DNA of 64,000 nucleotides, from assembly GCF_042683125.1 (NCBI RefSeq), contig NZ_JBHUIY010000003.1:133534-197533 (forward strand). The letters are read 5' to 3'. Shown one piece after another: positions 53,931 to 62,869 of the stretch (position 1 is its first letter; each line of letters opens with the position of its first letter). The position numbers and the translations under genes were made by a program. Source of the DNA: Phaeospirillum tilakii. Its GTDB lineage: Bacteria > Pseudomonadota > Alphaproteobacteria > Rhodospirillales > Magnetospirillaceae. The notes under the pieces are model-generated. The model saw only the letters and a list, made by a program, of their open reading frames with translations. It made no database searches and was not told the DNA's origin.

Positions 53931-54899
53931 ATGACCGCCGCCGTCACCACCGCCATCGCCATCGCCCGCCGTGTCCTCGCCACCGAGGCCGCCGCGCTGG
54001 GCGAACTCGCCGCCAGCCTGGGCGAGGCGTTCGTCGCCGCGGTCGAGACGCTGGAGGCCGCCTCGGGCCGGGTGGTGGTCACCGGGATGGGCAAAAGCGG
54101 CCATGTCGCCCGCAAGATCGCCGCCACCCTGGCCTCAACCGGCCGGCCCGCCTTCTATGTCCATCCCGCCGAGGCCAGCCACGGCGATCTCGGCATGGTC
54201 ACCCGCGACGACGCGGTGATGGCGCTGTCCAATTCGGGCGAGACGCCGGAACTGGGCGATTTCATCGCCTATTGCCGCCGCTTCTCGATTCCGCTGATCG
54301 GCATCACCGGCGGGGCCGACAGCACCCTGGCCCAGGCCGCCAGCGTCGCCCTGGTGCTGCCGCGCCAGCCCGAGGCCTGTCCGATGGGGCTGGCCCCCAC
54401 CACCTCGACCACCATGATGCTGGCGCTCGGCGACGCGCTGGCGGTGACCCTGCTCGAACGCAAGGGCTTCACCGCCGCCGATTTCCGCCTGTTCCATCCC
54501 GGCGGCCAGCTTGGCCGCCACCTGCTGCGGGTGTCCGACCTGATGCATGGCGGCGCCGAGCTGCCGCTGGCCGCCCCCGACACCCCGATGGGCAGCGTGC
54601 TGCTGGTGATGACCGAAAAGAGCCTGGGCTGCGCCGGCATCGTCGATGGCGACGGCCGGCTGATCGGGATCGTCACCGACGGCGACCTGCGCCGCCACCT
54701 GCGCGGCGACCTGCTGGCGCTGACCGCCGCCGAGGTGATGACCGCCAACCCCAAGACGGTGGCGCCGACCCTGCTCGCGGCCGAGGCGCTCGGCCTGATG
54801 AACGCCAAGGCGATCACCGGCCTGTTCGTGGTCGACGAGACCGGGCGGCCGGTCGGGGTGCTGCATGTCCATGACTGCCTGCGGGCGGGGGTGGCGTGA
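53931..54899 (+). CDS. kdsD: Arabinose-5-phosphate isomerase (KdsD/KpsF)
   Basis: 322 residues from ATG 53931; the frame is open upstream but the region holds TATAGT at 53869-53874, a likely -10. Interconverts ribulose-5-P and arabinose-5-P, first step to Kdo. SIS domain: TGMGKSGHVARKIAATLASTG, ALSNSGET, SLGL-type APTTSTTMMLALGDALA; C-terminal tandem CBS domains (VSDLMHGG..., EVMTANPKTVAP...). First gene of the Kdo/LPS-transport group; its stop overlaps lptC (GTGA). Confidence 0.95.
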   Translation: MTAAVTTAIAIARRVLATEAAALGELAASLGEAFVAAVETLEAASGRVVVTGMGKSGHVARKIAATLASTGRPAFYVHPAEASHGDLGMVTRDDAVMALSNSGETPELGDFIAYCRRFSIPLIGITGGADSTLAQAASVALVLPRQPEACPMGLAPTTSTTMMLALGDALAVTLLERKGFTAADFRLFHPGGQLGRHLLRVSDLMHGGAELPLAAPDTPMGSVLLVMTEKSLGCAGIVDGDGRLIGIVTDGDLRRHLRGDLLALTAAEVMTANPKTVAPTLLAAEALGLMNAKAITGLFVVDETGRPVGVLHVHDCLRAGVA

Positions 54900-55585
54900 C
54901 CGAGTCCGGCGACGGCGGATCGTCGTGGCGGCGGCGGTCGCGCCCGGCGCCGGCCGGGCCGTTCGCCCGTTATTCCCGCTTCGTCGGGGTCATGAAGGTG
55001 GTGCTGCCGGCGCTGGCGGCGGTGCTGCTGGGTCTGGTGGTGGTGTGGCCGAAGCTGACGCTGGACCATGAGGGCTTCCAGGTCGGGTTCGCCAAGATGC
55101 CGTTGAAGGAGGTCGATACCCTGGCCATGCGCAACGCCCAGTATTACGGCCTCAACCAGGCGAACCGGCCCTACGCGCTCAGCGCCGAGCTGGCGGTGCA
55201 GGACCGTGGCGCCGGCGCCGACCAGATCCAGCTCGACCATCCCCAGGCCGATTTCACCACCGCCTCGGGCGCCAACGTGGTGATCAGCGCCACCAACGGC
55301 CTCTACCGCAAGGGGGAGCAGACCCTGCTGCTGACCGGCGACGTCAACCTCTACCATGATTCCGGCACCGAGCTGCACACCGACGCCGCCACCGTCGATC
55401 TGGCCCGCTCGACCGTGCGGGGCGACCGGCCGGTCACCGGCCACGGGCCGCAGGGGACGATCGATGCCGCCGGGTTCGAGGTCACCGACAAGGGCCAGAG
55501 CCTGACCTTCACCGGCCAGAGCCGGATGACGCTGTGGACCGCCGGGCACGATCTTCTTTCCGGCCGGCGGGCCGCGCCGCGATGA
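54896..55585 (+). CDS. lptC: LPS export protein LptC
   Basis: 229 residues from GTG 54896. A single N-terminal transmembrane helix (VMKVVLPALAAVLLGLVVVWP) anchors a periplasmic beta-jellyroll (GLNQANRPYALSAELAVQD, ISATNGLYRKGEQTLLLTGDV). LptC joins the inner-membrane LptB2FG extractor to the LptA bridge. Overlaps kdsD and lptA by four bases. Confidence 0.92.
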   Translation: MTESGDGGSSWRRRSRPAPAGPFARYSRFVGVMKVVLPALAAVLLGLVVVWPKLTLDHEGFQVGFAKMPLKEVDTLAMRNAQYYGLNQANRPYALSAELAVQDRGAGADQIQLDHPQADFTTASGANVVISATNGLYRKGEQTLLLTGDVNLYHDSGTELHTDAATVDLARSTVRGDRPVTGHGPQGTIDAAGFEVTDKGQSLTFTGQSRMTLWTAGHDLLSGRRAAPR

Positions 55586-56538
55586 CCCGGCCCGTCCTCC
55601 CCCGTCTGGCCGGGGCCGCGCTGGCGGCGCTGGTCCTTGCCGCTCCTCTCTCCGCCTCGGCCCAGGGCTTTTCGATGGCCCAGGGCGGGGCGCAGCAGCT
55701 CCAGGTGTTCGCCGACCAGGGCATCGAATGGCATGCCGAGGAGCTGCGGGTGATCGCCAGCGGCAACGCCAAGGCGGTGCGCGGCACCATGACCCTCGAT
55801 GCCGACACCCTGACCGCCTATTACCGCCACGGCGCCAATGGCGACGAGATCTGGCGGATCGACGCCGACGGCTCGGTGGTGACGATCCGCTCGCCCACCG
55901 ACACCGCCACCGGCACCAAGGCGATCTACGATCTCGATCAGGCGGTGCTGGTGCTGAAGGGCGGCCCGGCCCGGCTGGTGACCCCGACCGACAGCTTCCA
56001 GGCCAGCGAGCAGATCGAATATTGGGAAGGGAAGAAGATGGCGGTGCTGCGCGGCGACGCGGTGGCGACGCGCGGCGACCGCACCCTGCGCGCCGATGTC
56101 ATCACCGCCCATTTCCACGACAAGGGCCCTGCCGCGGCGCCGGCCAAGCCGGCGCCGGCCGCCGCCGCGGGCGCGGCCCGGAAGGCGTCCGGCGCCGGCG
56201 AGGACAGCCTGGATTTGGAGCGGGCCGACGCCTATGGTCATGTCGTGCTGACCACCGCCAAGGAGGTCATCACCGGCGACCGCGGCGATTATGTCGCCGC
56301 CACCGGGATCGCCACCCTGTCCGGCGCGGTCAAGATGACCCGCGAGGGCGGCAACCAGTTGGAAGGCGGGTGGGCTTACGTCAACATGAAGACCGGGATC
56401 AGCAAGCTGTTTCCCGCGCCGCCCAACGGGGGAACCCCCGGGCGGGTGCAGGGCGTGTTCACCCCGCAGAAACGCGACGGCGGCGCGGCGGCCCCGAGCG
56501 GAGGGGTGCCCGCGATCGGGGACCTCGGCGGCCAGTGA
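55582..56538 (+). CDS. lptA: LPS transport periplasmic protein LptA
   Basis: 318 residues, longer than the roughly 185 of E. coli. Signal peptide ending SASAQG, then repeated OstA beta-strand units (LRVIASGNAKAVRGTMTLDADTLTAYYR, KMAVLRGDAVATRGDRTLRAD, ATLSGAVKMTREGGNQLEGGWA). An Ala/Pro/Lys-rich insert near residues 185-205 and a Gly/Pro tail account for the extra length. Forms the periplasmic bridge for LPS. Stop overlaps lptB start (TGATG). Confidence 0.93.
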   Translation: MTRPVLPRLAGAALAALVLAAPLSASAQGFSMAQGGAQQLQVFADQGIEWHAEELRVIASGNAKAVRGTMTLDADTLTAYYRHGANGDEIWRIDADGSVVTIRSPTDTATGTKAIYDLDQAVLVLKGGPARLVTPTDSFQASEQIEYWEGKKMAVLRGDAVATRGDRTLRADVITAHFHDKGPAAAPAKPAPAAAAGAARKASGAGEDSLDLERADAYGHVVLTTAKEVITGDRGDYVAATGIATLSGAVKMTREGGNQLEGGWAYVNMKTGISKLFPAPPNGGTPGRVQGVFTPQKRDGGAAAPSGGVPAIGDLGGQ

Positions 56539-57323
56539 TGCAGGACGACAGCGCGCAGGACGGCGCCGCCCCGACGGCGGCGGCCCCGACGGTTTCGACC
56601 GCTTCCGGCCTGGTCGCCCGCTCGATCGGCAAGCATTTCAAGCGCCGCCCGGTGCTGCGCGACGTCTCGATCGCGGTGCAGCGGGGCGAGGCGGTCGGGC
56701 TGCTCGGCCCCAACGGTGCCGGCAAGACCACCTGTTTCTACTGCATCACCGGGCTGATCGCCCCCGATGACGGGGCGATCCTGCTCGACGGCCACGACAT
56801 CACGCCGCTGCCGATGTACCGCCGCGCCCGGCTGGGGATCGGCTATCTGCCGCAGGAGGCCTCGATCTTTCGCGGCCTGACCGTCGAGGGCAACATCATG
56901 GCGGTGCTCGAGGTGGTCGAATCCGACCGCGAACGGCGCGAGCACGACCTCGAAACCCTGCTGACCGAGTTCGCCATCTCCCATCTGCGCCGCGCCCCGG
57001 CGCTGGCGCTGTCGGGCGGCGAGCGGCGCCGGGTCGAGATCGCCCGCGCCTTGGCCGGGCGGCCGCATTTCGTCCTGCTCGACGAGCCGCTGGCCGGCAT
57101 CGATCCGATCGCGGTGGCGGAAATCCGCGATCTGGTCGCCCACCTCAAGGATCGCGACATCGGGGTGCTGATCACCGACCACAATGTGCGCGAGACGCTC
57201 GACATCATCGATCGGGCTTACATCCTGCATGGCGGATCGGTGATGATGGAGGGCAGCCCGGCCGAGATCGTCGCCCATGAGGGGGTGCGGCGGGTCTATC
57301 TGGGCGAACATTTCAGCCTGTAA
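56538..57323 (+). CDS. lptB: LPS export ATP-binding protein LptB
   Basis: 261 residues. ABC ATPase of the LptB2FGC complex. Walker A GPNGAGKT at residues 57-64, YLPQEASIFRGLTVEGNI (Q-loop region typical of LptB), signature LSGGERRRVEIARAL, Walker B FVLLDEPLAGIDP, switch His in LITDHNVRETL. Has a 20-odd residue Ala/Thr/Asp-rich N-terminal extension. rpoN follows after 20 bases. Confidence 0.96.
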   Translation: MQDDSAQDGAAPTAAAPTVSTASGLVARSIGKHFKRRPVLRDVSIAVQRGEAVGLLGPNGAGKTTCFYCITGLIAPDDGAILLDGHDITPLPMYRRARLGIGYLPQEASIFRGLTVEGNIMAVLEVVESDRERREHDLETLLTEFAISHLRRAPALALSGGERRRVEIARALAGRPHFVLLDEPLAGIDPIAVAEIRDLVAHLKDRDIGVLITDHNVRETLDIIDRAYILHGGSVMMEGSPAEIVAHEGVRRVYLGEHFSL

Positions 57324-57343
57324 CCGGGAAGGGGACGCACGCC

Positions 57344-58855
57344 ATGGCCCTGGGCCCCCGTCTCGATCTGCGTCAGACCCAGTCGCTGGTGATGACGCCG
57401 CAATTGCAGCAGGCGATCAAGCTGCTGCAATTCTCCAGCCTTGAGCTGTCGGCCTTCATCGAACAGGAGCTGGAGCGCAATCCGCTGCTGGAGCGCGAGG
57501 AAGCCGACGGCCCGGCCGAGCCGCCGGGCGAGCCGGCGGGCGACGCCGCCGATCTGCCGCTGCTCGATTCCGCCCGCACCGAACCCTCGATCGTCGACGA
57601 GATCCCCGCCACCGGCGGCGCCGCCGAGGCGATGGACGTCGATGTCGACAACCTGTTCACCAACGACAGCGCCGCCGACGCGGTCGGGCTCGAGGGCTAT
57701 GGCAGCTGGGGGGCCGGCGGCCGTGCCGATTTCGAGGAGGACGAATCCGGCCTCGACCATCTCGCCGCCGGCGAGATCGGCCTGCACGACCATCTGGTCG
57801 CCCAGATCAACGTCGATCTGACCGACCCGGGCGACCGGCTGATCGCGCTGCACCTGATCGAACTGCTCGACGAGGCCGGCTATCTGGTCGGCGACCTCGC
57901 CGAACTGGCGGAGCGGCTGGGATGTCCGCTGGCGCGGGTCGAGCGGGTGCTGGCCCGGGTGCAGGGCTTCGATCCGGTCGGCCTGTTCGCCCGCAGCCTC
58001 AGGGAATGTCTCGCCCTCCAACTGGCCGAGCGCAACCGGCTCGATCCGGCGATGGCGGCGCTGCTCGACCATCTCGACCTGCTGGCCCGGCGCGACCTGC
58101 CCGGGCTGATGCGGGTGTGCGGGGTCGATGGCGAGGATCTGGCCGAGATGATCGCCGAGATCAAGGCGCTCGACCCCAAGCCGGCGCTGCGCTTCGACCG
58201 CACCATGGCGCCGGTGGTGGTGCCCGACGTGCTGATGCGCCGCGCCCAGGATGGCGGCTGGCTGGTCGAGCTCAATCCCGACACCCTGCCCCGGGTGCTG
58301 GTCAACACCCGCTATTACGCCACCGTCACCGGCAGCGCCCGCAGCAAGGACGACAAGAGCTATCTGAGCGAACGGTTCCAGTCGGCCAACTGGCTGGTCA
58401 AGTCGCTGCACCAGCGCGCCACCACCATCCTCAAGGTGGCGACCGAGCTGGTGCGCCAGCAGGAGGGGTTCTTCCGCCACGGCATCAGCCATCTCCGCCC
58501 GCTGGTGCTGCGCGACATCGCCGGGGCGATCGCGATGCACGAAAGCACCGTCAGCCGGGTGACCTCGAACAAATACATCGCCACCCCGCGCGGCATCTAC
58601 GAGATGAAGTACTTCTTCACCCAGGCGATCGGCTCGGCCGACGGCGGCGACGCCCATTCGGCCGAGGCGGTGCGCCACCGGATCAAGACGCTGATCGACG
58701 CCGAGGGCAAGGACGTGCTGTCCGACGAACGCATCGTCGAGATCCTCAAGGCGGAAAGCATCGACATCGCCCGCCGAACGGTGGCAAAGTACCGCGAGGC
58801 CATGAACATCGCCTCCTCGGTCCAACGCCGCCGCGAAAAGTCGCTGGGGCTTTGA
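57344..58855 (+). CDS. rpoN: RNA polymerase sigma-54 factor
   Basis: 503 residues. Region I is Gln/Leu-rich (LDLRQTQSLVMTPQLQQAIKLLQ), region II acidic, region III includes the core-binding helices and HESTVSRVTSNKYI helix-turn-helix, and the C-terminal RpoN box ARRTVAKYREAMNI is intact. Directs nitrogen and other activator-dependent promoters. In the usual lptB-rpoN-ptsN order, but the ribosome hibernation factor gene often found after rpoN is absent. Confidence 0.97.
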   Translation: MALGPRLDLRQTQSLVMTPQLQQAIKLLQFSSLELSAFIEQELERNPLLEREEADGPAEPPGEPAGDAADLPLLDSARTEPSIVDEIPATGGAAEAMDVDVDNLFTNDSAADAVGLEGYGSWGAGGRADFEEDESGLDHLAAGEIGLHDHLVAQINVDLTDPGDRLIALHLIELLDEAGYLVGDLAELAERLGCPLARVERVLARVQGFDPVGLFARSLRECLALQLAERNRLDPAMAALLDHLDLLARRDLPGLMRVCGVDGEDLAEMIAEIKALDPKPALRFDRTMAPVVVPDVLMRRAQDGGWLVELNPDTLPRVLVNTRYYATVTGSARSKDDKSYLSERFQSANWLVKSLHQRATTILKVATELVRQQEGFFRHGISHLRPLVLRDIAGAIAMHESTVSRVTSNKYIATPRGIYEMKYFFTQAIGSADGGDAHSAEAVRHRIKTLIDAEGKDVLSDERIVEILKAESIDIARRTVAKYREAMNIASSVQRRREKSLGL

Positions 58856-58886
58856 GCGGGGGCGCGGTGACGGGCCGGCAGTCCGC

Positions 58887-58915
58887 TTGACTTGGACCCC
58901 GGGGGGAACTATGGT
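58887..58915 (+). promoter_or_regulatory. Sigma-70-type promoter ahead of ptsN
   Basis: TTGACT at 58887-58892 and TATGGT at 58910-58915 with a 17-base spacer, in the 180-base rpoN-ptsN gap. Suggests ptsN is transcribed separately from rpoN. Confidence 0.7.
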
Positions 58916-59035
58916 CCGCGCCTCCCCAGGGGAAACCCATGGGGTGGACAGACGTGCCGTCGTTGGGAGACTCCCTCGTCCGGCGCGGCCCGGGGGGGCC
59001 CGCCGGGAGTCGCATCCCGCTGAATAGGTGGATTC

Positions 59036-59500
59036 ATGGAAATCACCGACCTGATCACTCCGTCCGCCGTCATTTCGAATCTGCGCGCCACTTCGAAGAA
59101 GCAGGCCCTGCAGGATCTGGCGCGGCGCGCGGCTGAAATCACCGGTCTGCATGAACGCGCGATCTTCGACGTTCTGCTCGAACGGGAGCGGCTCGGCACC
59201 ACCGGTGTCGGCAACGGCATCGCCATCCCGCACGGCAAGCTGCCCAATCTCGAACGGCTGTACGGCCTGTTCGCCCGGCTGGAGCGGCCGATCCAGTTCG
59301 ATTCGATCGACGAACAGCCGGTCGATCTGATCTTCCTGCTGCTGGCCCCGGAATCCGCCGGCGCCGACCACCTGAAGGCCCTGGCCCGGGTGTCGCGCCT
59401 GCTGCGGGACCGCGCGGTGTGCGAAAAGCTGCGCGGCACCGACAATGCCGACGCCCTCTACGCCCTGCTGACCGAATCCCCGGCCTCGCGCGCCGCCTGA
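59036..59500 (+). CDS. ptsN: Nitrogen PTS regulatory protein EIIA(Ntr)
   Basis: 154 residues. Last phosphoacceptor of the nitrogen phosphotransferase system (PtsP-PtsO-PtsN); regulates potassium transport and stress responses. LLERERLGTTGVGNGIAIPHGKLP contains the phosphorylated His. Preceded by its own promoter and a 5' leader of about 100 bases. Confidence 0.94.
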   Translation: MEITDLITPSAVISNLRATSKKQALQDLARRAAEITGLHERAIFDVLLERERLGTTGVGNGIAIPHGKLPNLERLYGLFARLERPIQFDSIDEQPVDLIFLLLAPESAGADHLKALARVSRLLRDRAVCEKLRGTDNADALYALLTESPASRAA

Positions 59501-59525
59501 TCCGGCGCGGCGGGGACGCAACGGA

Positions 59526-59547
59526 ACCGGCCCGGATGCGGGCCGGT
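59526..59547 (+). terminator. Hairpin after ptsN
   Basis: ACCGGCCC-GGATGC-GGGCCGGT, perfect eight-base-pair stem, 25 bases downstream of the ptsN stop. No T-run, so a weak or Rho-assisted terminator at most. Confidence 0.45.
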
Positions 59548-59627
59548 CGCCGGCCGGCGCTCCGTCGCTCCGGGACGGCGCCGCTTCACATCATCCCGAA
59601 CCGCTTCCAAAGGCGCGGGGAGAGAGC

Positions 59628-60179
59628 ATGAGCGAGTCCAGTCCTTCCTCCTCCTGGCACGGCACCACCATCCTGGCGGTGCGCAAGGGCGGCCGGGTGG
59701 TGATCGCCGGTGACGGTCAGGTCAGCCTCGGCGCCACCGTGATCAAGGGCAATGCCCGCAAGGTGCGCCGGATCGGCAACGGCCGGATCCTGGTCGGCTT
59801 CGCCGGCGCCACCGCCGACGCCTTCACCCTGCTCGAACGGCTGGAAGGGAAGCTCGAGAAGCATCCCGGCCAGTTGACCCGTGCCTGCGTCGAGCTGGCC
59901 AAGGACTGGCGCACCGACCGCTATCTGCGCCGGCTCGAGGCGATGATCGCGGTGGCCGACGCCGAGGTCTCGCTGGTGCTGACCGGCCAGGGCGACGTGC
60001 TGGAGCCCGAGGACGGGCTGATCGGCATCGGCTCGGGCGGCAATTACGCCCTGGCGGCGGCGCGCGCCCTGATCGACATCGACGGGCTCGACGCCGAGGC
60101 GATCGCCCGCAAGGCGATGGGGATCGCCGCCGACATCTGCGTCTACACCAACCGCTCGGTGATCGTCGAAAGCCTATGA
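59628..60179 (+). CDS. hslV: ATP-dependent protease subunit HslV
   Basis: 183 residues. Proteasome-like peptidase that pairs with HslU. The catalytic Thr is expected at residue 13 in SWHG|TTILAVRKGGRVV, so 12 residues would be removed on maturation; E. coli HslV has only the initiator Met to lose. GDGQVSLG and GSGGNYALAAARAL are conserved. AGGCGCGGGGAGAG upstream is the ribosome site. Overlaps hslU by four bases. Confidence 0.96.
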   Translation: MSESSPSSSWHGTTILAVRKGGRVVIAGDGQVSLGATVIKGNARKVRRIGNGRILVGFAGATADAFTLLERLEGKLEKHPGQLTRACVELAKDWRTDRYLRRLEAMIAVADAEVSLVLTGQGDVLEPEDGLIGIGSGGNYALAAARALIDIDGLDAEAIARKAMGIAADICVYTNRSVIVESL

Positions 60180-61489
60180 ACCCCGCCTTCAGCCCCCGCG
60201 AGATCGTCTCGGAACTCGACCGCTTCATCGTCGGCCAGCACGACGCCAAGCGGGCGGTCGCCATCGCCCTGCGCAACCGCTGGCGCCGCCAGCAGCTCCC
60301 CGACGCCCTGCGCGAGGAGGTGCTGCCCAAGAACATCCTGATGATCGGCCCGACCGGGGTCGGCAAGACCGAGATCGCCCGCCGCCTCGCCCGGCTCGCC
60401 CAGGCGCCGTTCCTTAAGGTCGAGGCGACCAAGTTCACCGAGGTCGGCTATGTCGGCCGCGACGTCGAGCAGATCGTGCGCGATCTGGTCGAGGTGGCGA
60501 TCACCATGACCCGCGAGCGGCTGCGCAAGCAGGTGGTGGCCAAGGCCGAGATCGCCGCCGAGGACCGGCTGCTCGACGCCCTGGCCGGCAGCCATGCCAG
60601 CGCCGACACCCGGCAGAAATTCCGCAAGATGCTGCGCGAGGGCGCGCTCGACGAGCGCGAGGTCGAGATCCAGGCCGCCGACACCGCCCTGCCCAATTTC
60701 GACATTCCCGGGATGCCCGGCGCCCAGATGGGGATGCTCAATCTCAACGAGATCCTCGGCAAGGCGCTCGGCAACCGCACCAAGCCGCGCCGGCTGACCT
60801 GCAAGGCCGCGCTCGACCTGCTGACCGCCGAGGAATCCGACAAGCTGCTCGATCAGGAGCGGGTGGTGAAGGAGGCGATCGGCGCGGTCGAGAACCACGG
60901 CATCGTCTTCATCGACGAGATCGACAAGATCTGCGCCCGGTCGAGCGAAACCCATGTCGGCGGCGACGTCAGCCGCGAAGGGGTGCAGCGCGACCTGCTG
61001 CCGCTGATCGAGGGCACCACGGTGGCGACCAAGCATGGCTCGGTGCGGACCGACCATGTGCTGTTCATCGCCTCGGGGGCGTTCCACCTCGCCAAGCCGT
61101 CCGACCTGCTGCCGGAACTCCAGGGGCGGCTGCCGATCCGGGTCGAACTGGCGCCGCTCGGGCGCGACGAACTGGTGCGGATCCTGACCGAGCCGGAAGC
61201 CAGCCTGATCAAGCAATACACCGCCCTGCTCGCCACCGAGGGGGTGGATCTGACGTTCGAACCGGCGGCGATCGACACCATCGGCGCCCTGGCGGCGGAG
61301 ATCAACGCCACCGTCGAGAACATCGGCGCGCGCCGGCTGCATACGGTGATGGAACGGCTGCTGGAGGAGATCAGCTTCTCCGCTCCCGACCAGCCGCCGG
61401 GAACGGCGATCACCATCACCCCGGCTCTGGTGCGGGAGCGGGTGGGCACGCTGGCTCAGACGGCCGATCTGGCCAAGTTCATTCTCTGA
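60176..61489 (+). CDS. hslU: ATP-dependent protease ATPase subunit HslU
   Basis: 437 residues. AAA+ unfoldase: SPREIVSELDRFIVGQHDAK, Walker A GPTGVGKT at 58-65, pore motif GYVGRDVE, Walker B IVFIDEIDKI, sensor 2 ARRLHTVMERLLEEISF, and C-terminal LAKFIL, whose terminal residues dock into HslV. Probably co-transcribed with hslV. Confidence 0.97.
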   Translation: MNPAFSPREIVSELDRFIVGQHDAKRAVAIALRNRWRRQQLPDALREEVLPKNILMIGPTGVGKTEIARRLARLAQAPFLKVEATKFTEVGYVGRDVEQIVRDLVEVAITMTRERLRKQVVAKAEIAAEDRLLDALAGSHASADTRQKFRKMLREGALDEREVEIQAADTALPNFDIPGMPGAQMGMLNLNEILGKALGNRTKPRRLTCKAALDLLTAEESDKLLDQERVVKEAIGAVENHGIVFIDEIDKICARSSETHVGGDVSREGVQRDLLPLIEGTTVATKHGSVRTDHVLFIASGAFHLAKPSDLLPELQGRLPIRVELAPLGRDELVRILTEPEASLIKQYTALLATEGVDLTFEPAAIDTIGALAAEINATVENIGARRLHTVMERLLEEISFSAPDQPPGTAITITPALVRERVGTLAQTADLAKFIL

Positions 61490-61506
61490 GGTCCGGGCGG
61501 GGGTTG

Positions 61507-61553
61507 CGCGGGCTCTGCCCGCGGACCCGCCGGGGCGATGCCCCGGACCCCCT
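61507..61553 (+). repeat. REP-like element, type B, forward
   Basis: GCGGGCTCTGCCCGC then GGGGCGATGCCCC; same unit as 4028-4075, between hslU and the tRNA-Glu promoter. Confidence 0.8.
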
Positions 61554-61583
61554 TCTTTTTTGGCGAAAGGATAAAAAGGGGGC

Positions 61584-61612
61584 TTGCGCGGTTCGAACAA
61601 CCCGGCTATAAG
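61584..61612 (+). promoter_or_regulatory. Sigma-70-type promoter of tRNA-Glu
   Basis: TTGCGC at 61584-61589, 17-base spacer, TATAAG at 61607-61612, then 19 bases to the mature tRNA. Confidence 0.65.
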
Positions 61613-61631
61613 CTCGCCTCCGCCTCGAGTT

Positions 61632-61707
61632 GTCCCCATCGTCTAGAGGCCTAGGACACCGCCCTTTCACGGCGGTAACAGGGGTTCGAATCCCCTTGGG
61701 GACGCCA
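61632..61707 (+). tRNA. tRNA-Glu (anticodon TTC)
   Basis: 76 bases with encoded CCA. Acceptor stem GTCCCCA pairs with TGGGGAC; anticodon arm CCGCC-CTTTCAC-GGCGG gives TTC; T arm AGGGG-TTCGAAT-CCCCT. Its 3' end abuts integrase-like remnants, so it is a likely integration target. Confidence 0.97.
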
Positions 61708-61771
61708 CTCGTTTTAAGGCGTTGATTTCAAAGAAAAATTCGGCACGTTGTTGAACGGTCTGTTGTCCACG

Positions 61772-62280
61772 ATGGACAACGCGGACATGGCCGACGACGA
61801 CATGCTCGACACCCTCTTCCTGTTCCAGCCGCGCGGCCAGGGCACCGGATGGTGCTTCCGCATGGTCACGCCCGTCGCGCTGGTCGGACGCACCAATCCC
61901 CGCACCGGATCCCCCCACGGCCGCGAGACCCGCGAAGGTCTCGACACCCGCGACCTGAAGCAGGCCCGCAAGCTGCGCGACCAAGCGATCCTATGCCGGC
62001 AAGGAGCTTGCCCCCTACCGCCGGGCGGCGATGGCGTGGCTGACCGCCAACGGCGACGTGTTCTGGGTGCGCAACGCCGTCGAGCGGGTCGAGGCCCTGT
62101 TCCGCAACGCCGGCCCCTCGGTCGAGGCCTTCCGCGGCGCTGTGGGCGCGGTTGCGCAAGGCCGAAATCGATCCCCGCCGCGTCGTCGCCGCGTGGCTGG
62201 CGGTCGAGATGATCGTTGCCGACGATCCCCAGCCGGTGACCACCGCCGAGTTCAAACGGGTGCAAGCGGCGAAGTCGTCC
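61772..62280 (+). pseudogene. Decayed integrase-like gene next to tRNA-Glu
   Basis: From ATG 61772 one frame reads LFLFQPRGQGTGWCFRMVTP...REGLDTRDLKQARKLRDQ, like the N-terminal DNA-binding part of phage/island tyrosine recombinases (DUF6538-type). Near 61985 the likely coding continues in another frame (SYAGKELAPYRRAAMAWL...VERVEALFRNAGPS), and near 62135 in a third (RLRKAEIDPRRVVAAWLAVEMIV). The catalytic Arg-His-Arg-Tyr domain is missing. So at least two frameshifts and a large deletion. The last piece may come from a different gene. Position beside a tRNA fits an integrase. Confidence 0.55.
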
Positions 62281-62425
62281 ACCGCATGCGCGGCTGCAGG
62301 AATGCCGCGAGGCGGCCTCCCGACCGTTTCGTTTGTTTCGGTTGTTGCGTTCGTTGCGGTGATGCGCCATCTATCGGAGGCGCGGCGGTGATCGCGTGTC
62401 TGGACGCCAACGACGGGAGAGAACG

Positions 62426-62869
62426 ATGTCGGACCTGAAGGCCTACGACCCGGTGGTCCCGACCGAGGACGAGACCCGGATGGCCGAGGAAGCCGGGCGT
62501 ATCCTCGCCGGCCATACCCGCTCGGAACTGCGGGTGCAGCTTGATGACGGTCAGGCCCTGGTGTTGCCGCGCTCGGTGTCGCGCCTGCTGTCGCACATCC
62601 TGACCGAGATGACCCACGGCAACGCCGTCACCCTGATCCCGATCCACGCCGAGATGACCACCCAGGAGGCCGCCGACTTCCTCAACGTCTCGCGCCCGCA
62701 CCTGATCGGCCTGCTGGAAGGCGGCACCATCCCCTTCCACAAGGTCGGCACCCATCGCCGGGTCCGCTTCCACGACGTGAAGGCCTACAAGGACCGCCTC
62801 CACGCCGACCGCACCCAGGCCCTCGACGATCTGGCCCGCCTGTCCCAGGAGATGGGGATGGGCTATTGA
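62426..62869 (+). CDS. Helix-turn-helix (excisionase/MerR-like) antitoxin
   Basis: 147 residues, ATG 62426 after GGGAGAGAA. The C-terminal half (MTTQEAADFLNVSRPHLIGLLEGGTIPFHKVGTHRRVRFHDV) is an excisionase-type helix-turn-helix (HTH_17). The N-terminal half (residues 1-75) is probably the toxin-binding part. Stop overlaps the PIN gene start by four bases, a typical toxin-antitoxin arrangement. Probably represses its own operon. Intact, unlike its partner. Confidence 0.85.
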   Translation: MSDLKAYDPVVPTEDETRMAEEAGRILAGHTRSELRVQLDDGQALVLPRSVSRLLSHILTEMTHGNAVTLIPIHAEMTTQEAADFLNVSRPHLIGLLEGGTIPFHKVGTHRRVRFHDVKAYKDRLHADRTQALDDLARLSQEMGMGY

